Of a stretch of 64,000 bases of DNA, positions 30,294 to 40,600 are shown one piece after another. Numbering within the stretch: the stretch's first letter is position 1; each line of letters opens with the position of its first letter. The translations under genes were made by a program, and so were the position numbers. The notes beneath the pieces are model-generated. The model was given only the letters and a program-made list of their open reading frames with translations. It made no database searches and was not told where the DNA came from. This stretch comes from Diplosphaera chodatii (lineage: Eukaryota; Chlorophyta; Trebouxiophyceae; Prasiolales; Stichococcaceae), in NCBI GenBank assembly GCA_032358165.1, contig JAALGY010000042.1:434001-498000 (forward strand). Direction: 5' to 3'.

Positions 30294-32875
30294 TTATGGC
30301 AGCGACCGCCGACCGAACAGCCGCCGAATCACGACGTCCGCGCTGCCCAGCGGCGAGCGCAGCCGCCACCGCAGCAGCTGCTGCCGGGGCGCCGCCGCCG
30401 CCGCGCGCGATGTGACGAACCCCCGCAACCCTGCCACGTCGTCCGTGCTGATGATGTCGGCACCCAGGTCGAACATCATCTGCGCAGGGTCAACCAGCAG
30501 GAGGTCAGCACACTGACCTCCCATGCAGCGGCAGGACGAGGTTGCATGACCAGCAGCATTGCTGGCTGCGGCTACAGCACCATCCGCAGCAGCAGCAGCT
30601 ATGAGCGTCCTGCGGTTCTTCGCTGCCATGCCCAGGCCACGCCCACCCCACATACTCAAGAACAGAAGCATGATAGCCACACCATCACAGCAGCAAAGTA
30701 CAAGATCTTCTGGCCTCCTGGTGAGATGTGTTGATGCCATGCGAGAGCCGCGCCTGCCACTGCCGCGGGGTGTCCAGCGTGCCCCAGAAGCGCACGCGCC
30801 GGCCCTGGGCGTGCGCCCGCTGTATGAGCCGCTGCGCCGCCGCCAGCTCCGCAGGCCGCGGGTGCAGCTGGTCCATGCCCCTGACCACTGCGCCGCTGCC
30901 GCCGTGCCACGCCTATGCGAAGCAGTGGCACCGCAGCTGACAGCCTCGAGTTTGGTGTACTGATTGTGATTTCATGTCGCTGTGCCATATCAGCAATCTG
31001 CACCGCTGTAGCTAGCAGCTGGGCACACTGAAGTGCTCCAGCAGTCGAAAGCAGGCACAGCAATCCGATGGCTTCAATCTCATTGCTGCTACAAGTGAAT
31101 GTCCAGTGCTCGGATGTATGTAGCAGTACGTACTCTAGCCTTCAGCGGTGTTGTGTGACGGGCGCACCTTGCTGATGACGGGCACCAGCGACACGGGCAG
31201 GTCCGCATCCAGGTCTGTGTCCCGGCCGTCCAGGATGGCATACCGCCGCTGGTACTGGCTGCAGGTGGCAGTCAAAGACATCGTGAGCTTCGTGTTGCCA
31301 GGACGCCAGCGCCGTGAGGAAGCAACCACCCTGCAGGGAGCACCTGTGGCTGGTGGAGAGGAGGGGCCAGCTGCTGGAGGTCGTGCAACCAGCATGTCTG
31401 CTGGCTCCGCAGCATCACCGGTCCGCGAGACTTTTCAACTCTGGTGTGCTCGGGACCCCGCACCTGAGCATGTGGCGCGCTGAGGGGCGGGCGCCGCTGA
31501 TCTGGACGCTGACGGCGCCGCGGCCGCTGGGCCGGTTCTGCGCGCCGTCCCAGCTGGCCAGGAACCCCGGCTCCATCTCTGATCATCGTCAAATGGGGCG
31601 TTAGACTGCTGGCGGAGCTGATGCACAGCTGCGCGGATCTGCTGTGGCGGCATGCGGAGGGGGAACTGGCAGGCGGCGAGCGGGTCTGCTCACAAGTCCA
31701 TTCTCACACACCACCCGGCATGCAAGACACCAGATCAGCACTGTGCGACCGCGGAGACCTGGAGAGTATCTACCTGCATAGGTCTGCAGGATGCTGTGAA
31801 TGATGTCGAAGCTGTGCTCCGGCGACTGTCGCGGGGTGTCCTTGACATCGATCATGAGCGTCAGCACGGTGCAGACGCCCAGGTAGCGGGACTGCGGGTA
31901 CACCAGGCCGCCATTGGCGCGCACCCGCTGCAGCAGCGGGTCCAGGTATAGCGCCTGCGTGGGCAAAAGAACAGAAGTGGTCATTGACTAATCAGTGTCA
32001 GGCTCAGCCTGCCTCCCTCGCCTTGCAAAATGCTGGGGGCAAGGTAGGCTGCGCATGCTATGTGCAATGCATGACCGTTCATGCGCAAGCTACTCTGCAG
32101 TCGATACCCATGTGTTCGGCGTGCCATCTCGTTGTTGCAGCCGTCCAGCGACGGCCGAAACCTCCCGTACAGGGAGGTGCAGCAGCGCGTCCTGACGCGG
32201 TCGGCGTGGATGGTGTGCTGCAAGTGTCATCTACTAGGCTATGAAGCCCACCTGCAGCGTGTGGTGCGCCCGCAGGTCCCCCTGGTTGTGGCCGACCAGA
32301 CAGTCCTTGCCGATCGCGAAACAGTCCACCTCAACGCTGCACAGCCCTGCGCCACAGAGCGCGTCACCGTCACTTTTATTTTGTTGGAAGGCTCAGGCAG
32401 TGGGTACAAGCGCGCGAGGTCGCCTGCGCTTTGCTCAGCACGTGAGCGCATGGAAGAAACACGACCGGCAGACCAGGGGTGTACTGCGCTTGCAATGGCT
32501 AGGCTAGCAAACAGGGAGGCTTGAGTTCATGTTGAACTGCATGCATGGGACCACAATCGACGCAGCGGATGCGAGCAGCCGTGATGATCCATGCAGCCAC
32601 TCCACGACGCAGTCCGTTAACCTCGGACGTGCAGTTGGCAGGTGGCAGGTGCATGCTGATGAGTGCAAACGGTTTTCTGAAGTCCTACCTTGTGCGAGGG
32701 ACCCCTCGAGGCCCGCGTGCTGCTCGCTGTTGTGGGCATGGCCGCTGTCGAAGGGCAGGGCGACGTGCAGAGCGGCACCTACGTCGCAGGCCCAGCCAGT
32801 AGCGCCCCACAGGAACACCAGCAGCAGTGCTGCAGCTCCAAAGCTGCCCAGCACGGCCGGCAGGGCCGCGGGCAT
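30294..32875 (-). CDS. AIM6-like / PI-PLC-fold phosphodiesterase-like protein, secreted
   Basis: Complement of exons 32875-32689, 32346-32252, 31954-31774, 31578-31464, 31258-31168, 30912-30754, 30479-30294 (337 aa). A signal peptide (AALLLVFLWGATGWACD) starts the protein. The rest follows the fungal and plant AIM6-like branch of the PLC-like phosphodiesterase superfamily (TIM barrel): GHAHNSEQHAG in place of the usual HSHNDY-H, LCSVEVDCFAIGKDCLVGHN, ALYLDPLLQRV, LMIDVK, VQISGARPS, RRYAILDGRD, AWHGGSG, GRRVRFWGTLDTPRQW and GADIISTDDVAGL. The catalytic role of this family is not well established and no substrate is inferred. The last intron appears to use a GC donor (CAG|GCGCGG, at 30752-30753); this join gives the expected RFWGT...DLGADIISTDD order and keeps phase, but it needs transcript support. 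Next upstream on the same strand is LIL3, unrelated in function. Confidence 0.8.
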
Positions 32876-33778
32876 GCTGGCCTCGGCCGCAGCCGCAATT
32901 GTGCCTGTTCGACACCGGGATGCCCGGAACCTCCTATGTGCACACCCGAGACGCCGCGATCGGTCCTCCCTGGTTTGCCCGGCGGGCGTGGGTTGCCCTG
33001 GACAAAAGCTTCGTGATTGGGCGCAAGGCACTTCGAAAGCAGGTGGCGGGACAACCAGCATCGAATCAATTCCTGCAGATGCTTCGGGGCACGTGGCGCC
33101 TTGAACTTCACTGGGGCACGGGCAGCGCCCCTTTCGGTCGTGAGTCCACAAGACCACAACGGCCCAAGCTGATGTCGTAAACCCCCTCAAGTGGTTGCTA
33201 CACTTCAATGGCGATCCCGACTCGCTGGGCAGGACATACTGAGACGTCAAGAGACGAGGGCTGTGTTTGATACGCGTGAATCAGCAACTGTTGTGTAGCT
33301 GAGGAAGTTACATACGAGTGTTGTCTACAAAGGCTCAGCCCAAATTCACTGTTGCTGCAGCAAGCTGTCGGACTCTGCTGATCCAAGGCGAAAACCTCTC
33401 TCGCACACTGCTGCTGGGCAGACTGCGAAAGCAGCTGTTACTGCAAGCTGCGCAAAGATGCAGCATGGGTGGATTGCTGCTGTGCATGCCGCGCTGCCAA
33501 GGACAGCCAATGGCGCTGTCGACCGCTGCTTGCATGTTTGCCTTCGCCGCAGTCGCAAGCGAACCGACGCCTGCTGCCATGGCAGGCTGATAGGTGGCTG
33601 CTGACACGCTCTTGCGCATTTTAAGGATCACCGCTGACGTGCTCGCCTGGCTCCAGAACTTGCAGTTGACACCTGCAGCCAGCCCATGAATCATCAGTAC
33701 TGGCAATGAACCCGCCTCTCCGCAACATGCTTGACCTGAGGATGCAATCCCAACATGGCTGAACATGCACCTGCTGTC
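32876..33778. other. Intergenic region between two minus-strand genes
   Basis: Should hold the 3' UTR of LIL3 and the promoter of the AIM6-like gene. Open frames at 32876-33250 on the minus strand continue the AIM6-like frame upstream but carry no recognisable sequence. Confidence 0.45.
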
Positions 33779-35341
33779 CTACTGGTTCTCCGACGGCCGG
33801 TTCTGACCGTCCCAGGTGGCGGCCCACTGCCTGTCGTAGAACGTTGCCTCCTCGAACAGGTTGGCGAACGCCTGCACACGCGCGCGCCCGGCGTCAGCGA
33901 CTCGTGGGGACGCTACAGTGCGGTTGTGACAGATGTCTGGCACTCACGAAGGGAATCCTGGATGTGCGTGACTGCGTGTGGCGGACTGCACCTCTGAAGC
34001 CGCTTGTTGTAAAAGTGGCAGGGAGTCTTGTCGGCCCCACTTGTGCGTTGCATTGCACCTGGATGCGGTCCATGCTGGGGATGAGGAGCACCGCGAAGAC
34101 GACCAGGTGGAGCGACAGCAGGCCCAGGAAGGAGCCCTGCTGCTCCGCGAGCCCCGCGCCCGTGAGCTTCTCCACGCCAAGCGCCAGGAAGTAGCCCACC
34201 ATGCACGCCCGCCCATTCAGCTTCTCCGCCTGCGAGGCGAGTGTAGGGTTCACCCTCGGCTTTGGGCACCTTGTGCTGGCTGGCATTTGGTGGGGCTTGT
34301 TGCCGATGTTCTCGTCATGCGCCCATGAGGTGCGGTGGCGAGGCACAGACCTCTGTGCAGCCGATGGCGAGCAGAAGATGATGCAGTACCAACTGGGCAT
34401 GGTGCTGTGCATAGCTGATGCGTGGGGGCGCACCTCTGGGAGGTGGAACCGCCGGATCCAGGCCCACCACGGGATCTCGGCTGTGTCGAATAGCACCGGC
34501 TCCTCGTTGGTGCTGGGGATCGGGTTCTCCTCCAGCATCTGTCTCCGCGCGATCTCCGCGTCAATCACCTGCGTTGACCCAAACGAAGCTTCAAGTGAGT
34601 GACAGGGCGCAATGTCGACATCCCCTCCATGTGCGCAGTTTGGTGTGTGGGACTGACACGAATTCGGCTGGCCCGTCCATGCACATGCTACGTCTGCGGC
34701 TCTGCAACAGTGAGGCGGCTTGCCAGCAGGCGCACCGAGTTCCAGGCCGGCCAGTCCATCTGGCCAGTGGCGGCATTGGCAAACTTGGACAGCGTCCACC
34801 GCCCATTCTCCCAGCGGTGATCCACGAAGCGGCCGTCCTGCAGCTGTAGCACCGCCTTGGGCTCTGCCGCCTTCTTGGGCGCTGCCTTGGGCTTTGCGGG
34901 CCCTGTGCTGTTGCCCTGCTGGTGTCAACATGCATGCGATGTCAGCAGACGCTGCGACCTGTGCAGGCATGTCAGCGGCGCAAACATCCCTTGTCGATCA
35001 TGCATGTCCATGCAGGACGATAGCATTGCCATTTTAATGCGAGTGCGCAGCAACCAAGCAGTGAGGTGAACGCATACCGCGGGGGCTGAAGACTCTGTCG
35101 GAGCATCGGTCGCCGCCGAGCAGAGCGGCCTGCACAAAGGCAAGATCTTGTTACCGTGAATGAGCAGCATGGCGCCAATACAGCACAGATGATGCGAAGA
35201 GGCTTGGTGATCATGCCTCCATGTGCAAGTGCAAGTGTTGCACCTGCAGTGCACTGGCCTCCGTGCAGGCCTGACTGCCACCGTGGGCTGCCTGCCTGCC
35301 AGCGGCCTGACCTGAGCACCACCAGCCGCTTTCAACATCAT
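33779..35341 (-). CDS. LIL3: LIL3, light-harvesting-like protein 3, plastid
   Basis: Complement of exons 35341-35244, 35129-35078, 34918-34736, 34568-34434, 34229-34059, 33871-33779 (243 aa). The N-terminus (starting MMLKAAGG and ending ARRPVHCR) is a typical plastid transit peptide. Conserved LIL3 blocks follow: DGRFVDHRWENGRWTLSKF, WNSVIDAEIARRQMLEENP, EEPVLFDTAEIPWWAWIRRF, HLPEAEKLNGRACMVGYF (the chlorophyll-binding LHC motif with Glu, Asn and Arg, from about residue 155), the second membrane segment GLLSLHLVVFAVLLIPSMDR and the tail LFEEATFYDRQWAATWDG. In plants LIL3 anchors geranylgeranyl reductase and protochlorophyllide reductase to the thylakoid for chlorophyll synthesis. The acceptor of exon 3 is ambiguous by one codon (CAG CAG). 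It stands head-to-head with another probable plastid gene. Confidence 0.93.
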
Positions 35342-35975
35342 GTCGACGATGTCCTAATCCACAAACCGGTGCAAGTGCAGTGTGCACAACGCCTTCAAAT
35401 GCTCAGATAAGCCTTGGTGCCAATCTTGGGGAAGATGCAGCCTCCAGCAGCGAGGGGGGGCACCACAGGGCTGGGATGCATCGTGCATGTCTGCACGCAG
35501 CATGTGAGGGTATGATGCAGTCCCTCATTGCTCCTGGACATGCTCAGCCGGTCCGTGCCCGTCTTCGTAGAGTCGCGTTGTCCTGCCCACTTTGATAGTG
35601 TCATATCCGGCCAGCAGTCCAGGCTGGCAAGCGACTGACGTCTTGGCCTGTCGTTGCCTGGCTTCTGATTGGTACGAATCCTACCAGACATGTGGGCTCG
35701 CTGTCCACCTGCGGACCCTGGCCAGGCTGCTTGTTTAAACTATGGCAAGCTGCGGCATGGCATGTCGCATGCGCAGCCCAGAAGAGGCACAACCCCGGCT
35801 GCAGGGCTGCGTGTTGAACGCCAAACAGCGACGAGGGCAGCCTTGAATGACAGCGAACCTGCAGGTCCGCGATAATGTTTACGATGCCCACACCCACATG
35901 CTGGTGCAGACCGCTTCAGCGCGAAGGGGCTGGCGCACCCTGTGATGCTTCGTGATGAGGCGTGCAGATCGAGAC
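35342..35975. promoter_or_regulatory. Divergent region, LIL3 / DUF4864-like gene
   Basis: 634 nt between opposite start codons of two nuclear genes for probable plastid proteins. No other gene recognised. Confidence 0.45.
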
Positions 35976-37225
35976 ATGGCGTCACAGTTTGCGGCGTACG
36001 TCTTGTCCAGCGGCGCCGCGTCTCCAGCCCAGCGCCGGAAGCCAAGCCACCTGATGCCGCCCACAGAGGCAAGTGATGTCCATCGCCTGAGGCCCAGACA
36101 CGCAGGTCCTGATCCCCACATCATGATGCACTGCAAGCCGTTGCGGCCAATGGTCAGTGTGCGCCGCGTGGTGGTAGATCGTCAGCACCGCCTCTGAACG
36201 CGTGCACGGCGACTGAGGCTCCGCGACGAGTGCCGGCTCGCCGCATGCAGGTGGTGGCGGCGCAGCTGGACGCCCTGCAGCGCAACGACTGGCCGGACGC
36301 GGACGCCGGCGTGCGCGCCGCCTTCGCGTTCAGCAAGCCCGCCGACGCCGAGACGCTGCTGCCAGGCCAGGCGAGCCCCACACTTTGCGGTTGCGCGCGG
36401 TGTTCAGTGCAGTGCCTGCCAGGGCTCGCACAGGTAGACATGTTTGTACGGATGCACACTTCGCACACATCAGGTCAATTGGTCGTCCTTTCCGAGGCTA
36501 CCGCCTGGGCACGACCGGTCTCCACGGCTGCAATTGCTGCAGCTGCTGCTGTTGCCTGGCAGGTCACGGCGGGGCGGGCGGCGGCATGGGGCGGCACCGA
36601 GCCCTGGCTGTCCCTCGAGGAGTTCAGCAACCAGCTGCACCGGCCGCCGTACCGCGTGCTGCTGGGCTGCGACTCCTGGCGGGTGCTGACCCCTCGCAGC
36701 GCGCCTGCTGCAGGCCCTGCTGCATGCTGGCGCTTGGTGCATGGTGCACTCCCAACCGCAGCATGCCCGATGGCTCAGCGCTCAGCTCAGGCAGTTGTCG
36801 CAAAGCAGGAGCTGTGGGATGATGTACATCCCGGCGGGCATCAGGCCTGCGGCTGGGGTTGCGCTGCAGGCCATGTCGCCCATGACGTTCCCGCGGCAGC
36901 GGGCGGGGGAGCGCGCGCTGCAGGCCGTCGAGGTGCGGGCCGCGCGTCGGGCGGGGGACGGGGCGGGCAGCGGGGTGCGGCCGTACACGTTCACCTTCTG
37001 CCTGGAGCGCGTGGACCAGGGGCCCTACAAGGTGCAGGCTTTCAGTGCCTTTTGCTGTGACGCTGATGCCGCTGGAGGATCCTGCCCAGCGTGGCACTCG
37101 CTGTGATGCTGTGATGCAAGGTGCTGTGGTCACATCGCACGGCATCCTGGCAACCTGCCGCGATGGCCCTGCAGGGCTGCTGGCTAACGGTGGGCTTGCG
37201 GTGTGGCGACTATGCAACAGTATAG
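35976..37225 (+). CDS. DUF4864-like protein, probably plastid-targeted
   Basis: Exons: 35976-36068, 36251-36370, 36563-36682, 36870-37031, 37175-37225 (181 aa). The core matches the plant/cyanobacterial DUF4864 pattern: VVAAQLDALQRNDWPDADAG, AAFAFSKPADAETLLPG, LEEFSNQLHRPPYRVLLGCD, then YTFTFCLERVDQGPYK and the closing GCWLTVG. The role of the family is unknown. The first exon (MASQFAAYVLSSGAASPAQR) has transit-peptide composition. Two introns seem to use GC donors: GAG|GCAAGT at 36069, which fits the GC-donor consensus exactly, and CAG|GCGAGC at 36371. Both joins keep phase 0. An alternative start is the in-frame ATG at 36245, which would give 152 aa without a targeting sequence; another upstream ATG lies at 35955. 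Family assignment is moderate; the exon chain itself is well supported by phase and motif order. Confidence 0.6.
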
Positions 37226-37806
37226 GTGGGCGGCTGCGATACTTTCCATCAGGCATGCATAGTAGTTCGTCCATCATCCCTGTTCGCAACAGCTGCCGCC
37301 AGCAGTGGCATGAGGTTGCCGATGCAGTGCATGGTGAACGTCACATTGATGACAACGTGCACGTTATGTGGTGAAAAAATTGGCTGATTGGTTGGTTGAC
37401 GCGCTTTCGGTGGTGAAACATCTGCAAGGTGTTTGTAAGGCTGCCAAAGGTTACATAACGTAGGGTGGCCGACTTCGTCACTGGTTACCTCTTGTCAGAG
37501 CTCAGCATTGCTGGCATCTCAAACATGCATAGAAGACACATCCCAGCAGTGCAACATGTAAAAGCAACAATGCCCATGCGAAATCATACAAACGGCAAAA
37601 TCGCTGTTCTACGGATCCGCCTGTAAACCCTGGACAACGCTACAGCTGACTCTCAGAATGTGTGGGTCCAGAAAACAAGCTGCGGCGCCAACTAGCAGCG
37701 AAAACGTGCATCCTCAGCTGCAGCGATGCCACTCGTAATTCGACCCATCAGAAGATACAGTCGACCAACTTATGCGGAGGCTTCATTACAGTCCCACCAC
37801 TGCCCT
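37226..37806. other. Convergent intergenic region with TGTAA signal
   Basis: A TGTAA lies at 37434-37438, 209 nt after the stop of the DUF4864-like gene, and a TTACA (TGTAA on the minus strand) at 37451-37455 could serve the opposing gene. TGTAA is the green-algal poly(A) signal. No coding features. Confidence 0.45.
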
Positions 37807-40203
37807 TTACTGCTCGCTCCTCAGTGGGACATATTCCAGTGTGACGTAGTTGTTGAACGGCGCAGCCGGCGTGTGCTGGGCAGCCACCTCGACCTTGAAT
37901 GACTGAGTGTTGGGCAGCGCGGCCTCGTGCTGCAGCGGGTTCAGCAGCGGAGCCTGCAGGCTGTCCTGGGTGGCGTCGCCTGCCGCCGCTGCATGGCGTC
38001 CCAAGCGGCGGCAGCGCCAGCGGCAGCGCCGGCTGCGGAGGCCGCCGCGGCGGAAGCCGCACCACAGCACCAGCAGGCGGCTCCACACCACGACGCACGC
38101 GACGCACAGGAACAGGAACACCAGCGCGCCGTTGCTGACCTGGCCATCGACTTGGAACAGGTCCCAGGTCGGCGGCGGCGGCTGCGCTGTGCGCCTGGGC
38201 GGCAGCAGCGATGCCGCGCCGGATGCATCACCGAACAGGCGGCCCTCGAAGGCGGCGCGCTGACGGGCGTCCGGCCGGGGTGCAGGGTCTAGCGCCGCCA
38301 CCCGGGCGTGGCCCGCCGAGCCGGGGCCGACGCGAGACACGAAGTCGCGGAAGGCCCAGCGGGAGCCGCCGCCGCCGCCAGACTGCGTGTGGTGCGCGGC
38401 CTGCGGCGGCCCGTCCACAATTGCGTGCACCTCCACCGCCGCCGCCTGCAGGGCATCGCTGCTGCCGCTGCTGACTGTCACCATGGGGAAGCTGCGGGAG
38501 GCGCCCAACTGCATGCGGTCAATCGCGAGCTGCACCCCGTGGCGGGCCTGGATGCCGTCAACAACATCGGGCGTCAGCCGCGCGGCCGCCGCCTCTGACA
38601 CACCGAAGCCCGAGCTGAGGGTCGTGACATAGCCGCGCGGCTGATCCCAGCGCTGCGAGCTGGTGGAGCCCGCCTGCAGCGCCCGCTGCAGGGTGGAGCC
38701 GGCTTCGCGGGAGGGGCCCTCCTTGTCGAAATCCGCGGCGCCCAGGCGGCGGGGCTCCACGCTGGCGCGCGCCACGCCGGCGGGGTTGATGGTGTATACG
38801 GGGGCATGCATTGCATCCCGCTGCTCCGCCTGCCACCGAAAGTTTGCAGCGAGTGAGACTGCATGTGTGCTTGGAACGCCTGGGTGCTCACTCAACAGTG
38901 TGCACCACCAGAACAGTCGCTGCAGCAACACAGCCTGCTGTTATACACAACGCTGATGATCGAATCTGGCATGATGCTGGCCAGACCAGAGTGCAAGAGC
39001 ACAAAACATAGCAAGACTAACAAGTGACGAGTGACTGCCACGTATGGCAGGCAGCACCTCGGCGGATGCGAGCAGCGAGGACAGCAGGTCGGGGCCGAAG
39101 CGTGCCGCCGCCATGTGCTTCAGCATTGCCTCGGGCTCATGCGGCCCACGGTGACTGAAAGGGCACGGATGGCGCCGTGGGCCAAAGGGCTTAAACAGAC
39201 CCTGTGGGCCGTGGGGGCGACCGAACCTACGTGCGCAGGGCCCAGGCATGTCACTCAGTAACTGCTCCTCACAGCTGTTGCACTGGGGTCAGCCGCAGAG
39301 CCTGCAGTGCATGCCTGGAGCACAGAGAGTGTGCAATGCATGCATGCAGTTTATTCACAGTTTCTCGTCGTGGCACCGGTGCCACAGCCACGCTGCCACA
39401 CTCACAGGAGCAGCTGCGGCTCGAAGGCGGACGGGCCAGCCAACACACGGTCCAGGGTGTCATCCTCAAAGTGGTCCAGGGCATCCGACTGCATCGATAC
39501 GTGCGGTGCCATGAAGAACCCTCCGCTGTGGGGCCGGCTCAGCAGCACCACCGTGCCGCCACGCAGCATGGCTCCAGGCCGCGTTGCCTGCAGACCAACG
39601 AGCAAGGAGGTCATCACCGCTGCACAAGCTATCATGAAGCGCTGACCAACGTCCACTCCTGCAGTATGCCACAATCAAACCGGCCTTGTGCTTCGCGCAT
39701 ACCCCGCTCGAGGCACCGTATCTTGCTCTCTTACACACACAAGCTGATCCATGCGATCACATGCATGCCTCGCGGTTGCTGAGCAACGCTGCACCAGCTG
39801 CAAAGGAACATCCGCATACACGGAGCGGAAGCGGAGCCACGCCACGCCCGGCGCTCGACAGACCGTGCCGTAGCTTGCTGCCAGTGATGCGGTCGTTAGC
39901 AAGTAGCGTGCAGCATGGCTGTCCGGTGGCACGTCAGAGCGCTCCACTCGTCGTCAGCAAGGACAAACCACCATGACATCGGCGGCAGCGACGATCTTCG
40001 GCGTCATGTGCACTTCGCGTGAACACAGATACGGGATACATATGTATGTTCAACGGTACCGAAAGATTGATTGTTGCGAGCGATGATCACAAGCTTCCCT
40101 CCAGGAGCCAGAGAGAAAGTTTGCTGACCTGGGCGATGGCCGCCAGCTGTGACACCCACAGCACAGCCAGAAGCAGTCCAGTGCCTCTCGTGGTCGCCAT
40201 CAT
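37807..40203 (-). CDS. Type I membrane protein of unknown function
   Basis: Complement of exons 40203-40129, 39587-39406, 39154-39058, 38829-37807 (about 458 aa). Exon 1 is a signal peptide (GTGLLLAVLWVSQLAAIAQ). The luminal part has conserved-looking blocks GGTVVLLSRPHSGGFFMAPH, DALDHFEDDTLDRVL, EPEAMLKHMAAARFGPDLL and HAPVYTINPAG, followed by a long Ala/Ser/Gly-rich region. Near the C-terminus a single hydrophobic span (NGALVFLFLCVACVVVWSRL) is followed by a very basic stop-transfer stretch and an approximately 60-residue cytosolic tail containing SLQAPLLNP, which resembles a dileucine sorting motif. I do not recognise the family. The last exon is 1,023 nt, long for this genome. An extra exon within the 541-nt first intron cannot be excluded. 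Topology suggests a cargo receptor or surface protein, but this is inference. Confidence 0.6.
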
Positions 40204-40600
40204 GCCCGCTGTCAGGCCTGCCGCCTGCGCCTCGGGGCACCACGTTGGTCCCGGAAACTTCCGATGTCTTGGCAGGGCCCCTGAGCAGCGGGCGCCCTGC
40301 CGGCTGGATTGGCTTACTGAGTACCAGGTCAAGCAGCTTGGGACTTCACGTGACGCGCTTCGGCCGTCTTCTGGCCTGCCCCAGGAGGTTCCGCGGTGGC
40401 GTAAGAAACGAGTTCAAGGGTTTTGAGCTGGCATGACGACGGAATTCATCTTCGGCCTTGCTGCTAGCACAACAGTCAGCGACACTCCTACGCGCCCAGC
40501 CCCTTCCAAAACGTTTGAGACTGCTCAGACAGACCAGCACACGGTGCACCTGGCGTGACAGGTACGCAGGGCCTCGCTAGACCACCCCAGCTTCTATTGG
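40204..40600. promoter_or_regulatory. Divergent region, membrane protein / PP2C
   Basis: 397 nt between opposite start codons; holds both promoters. No clear core elements seen. Confidence 0.45.

Noticed and set aside
33894..34970. 358-codon open frame on the minus strand
   Set aside because: Includes two LIL3 exons but reads through introns and uses the wrong frame for the GRFVDHRWENG exon.
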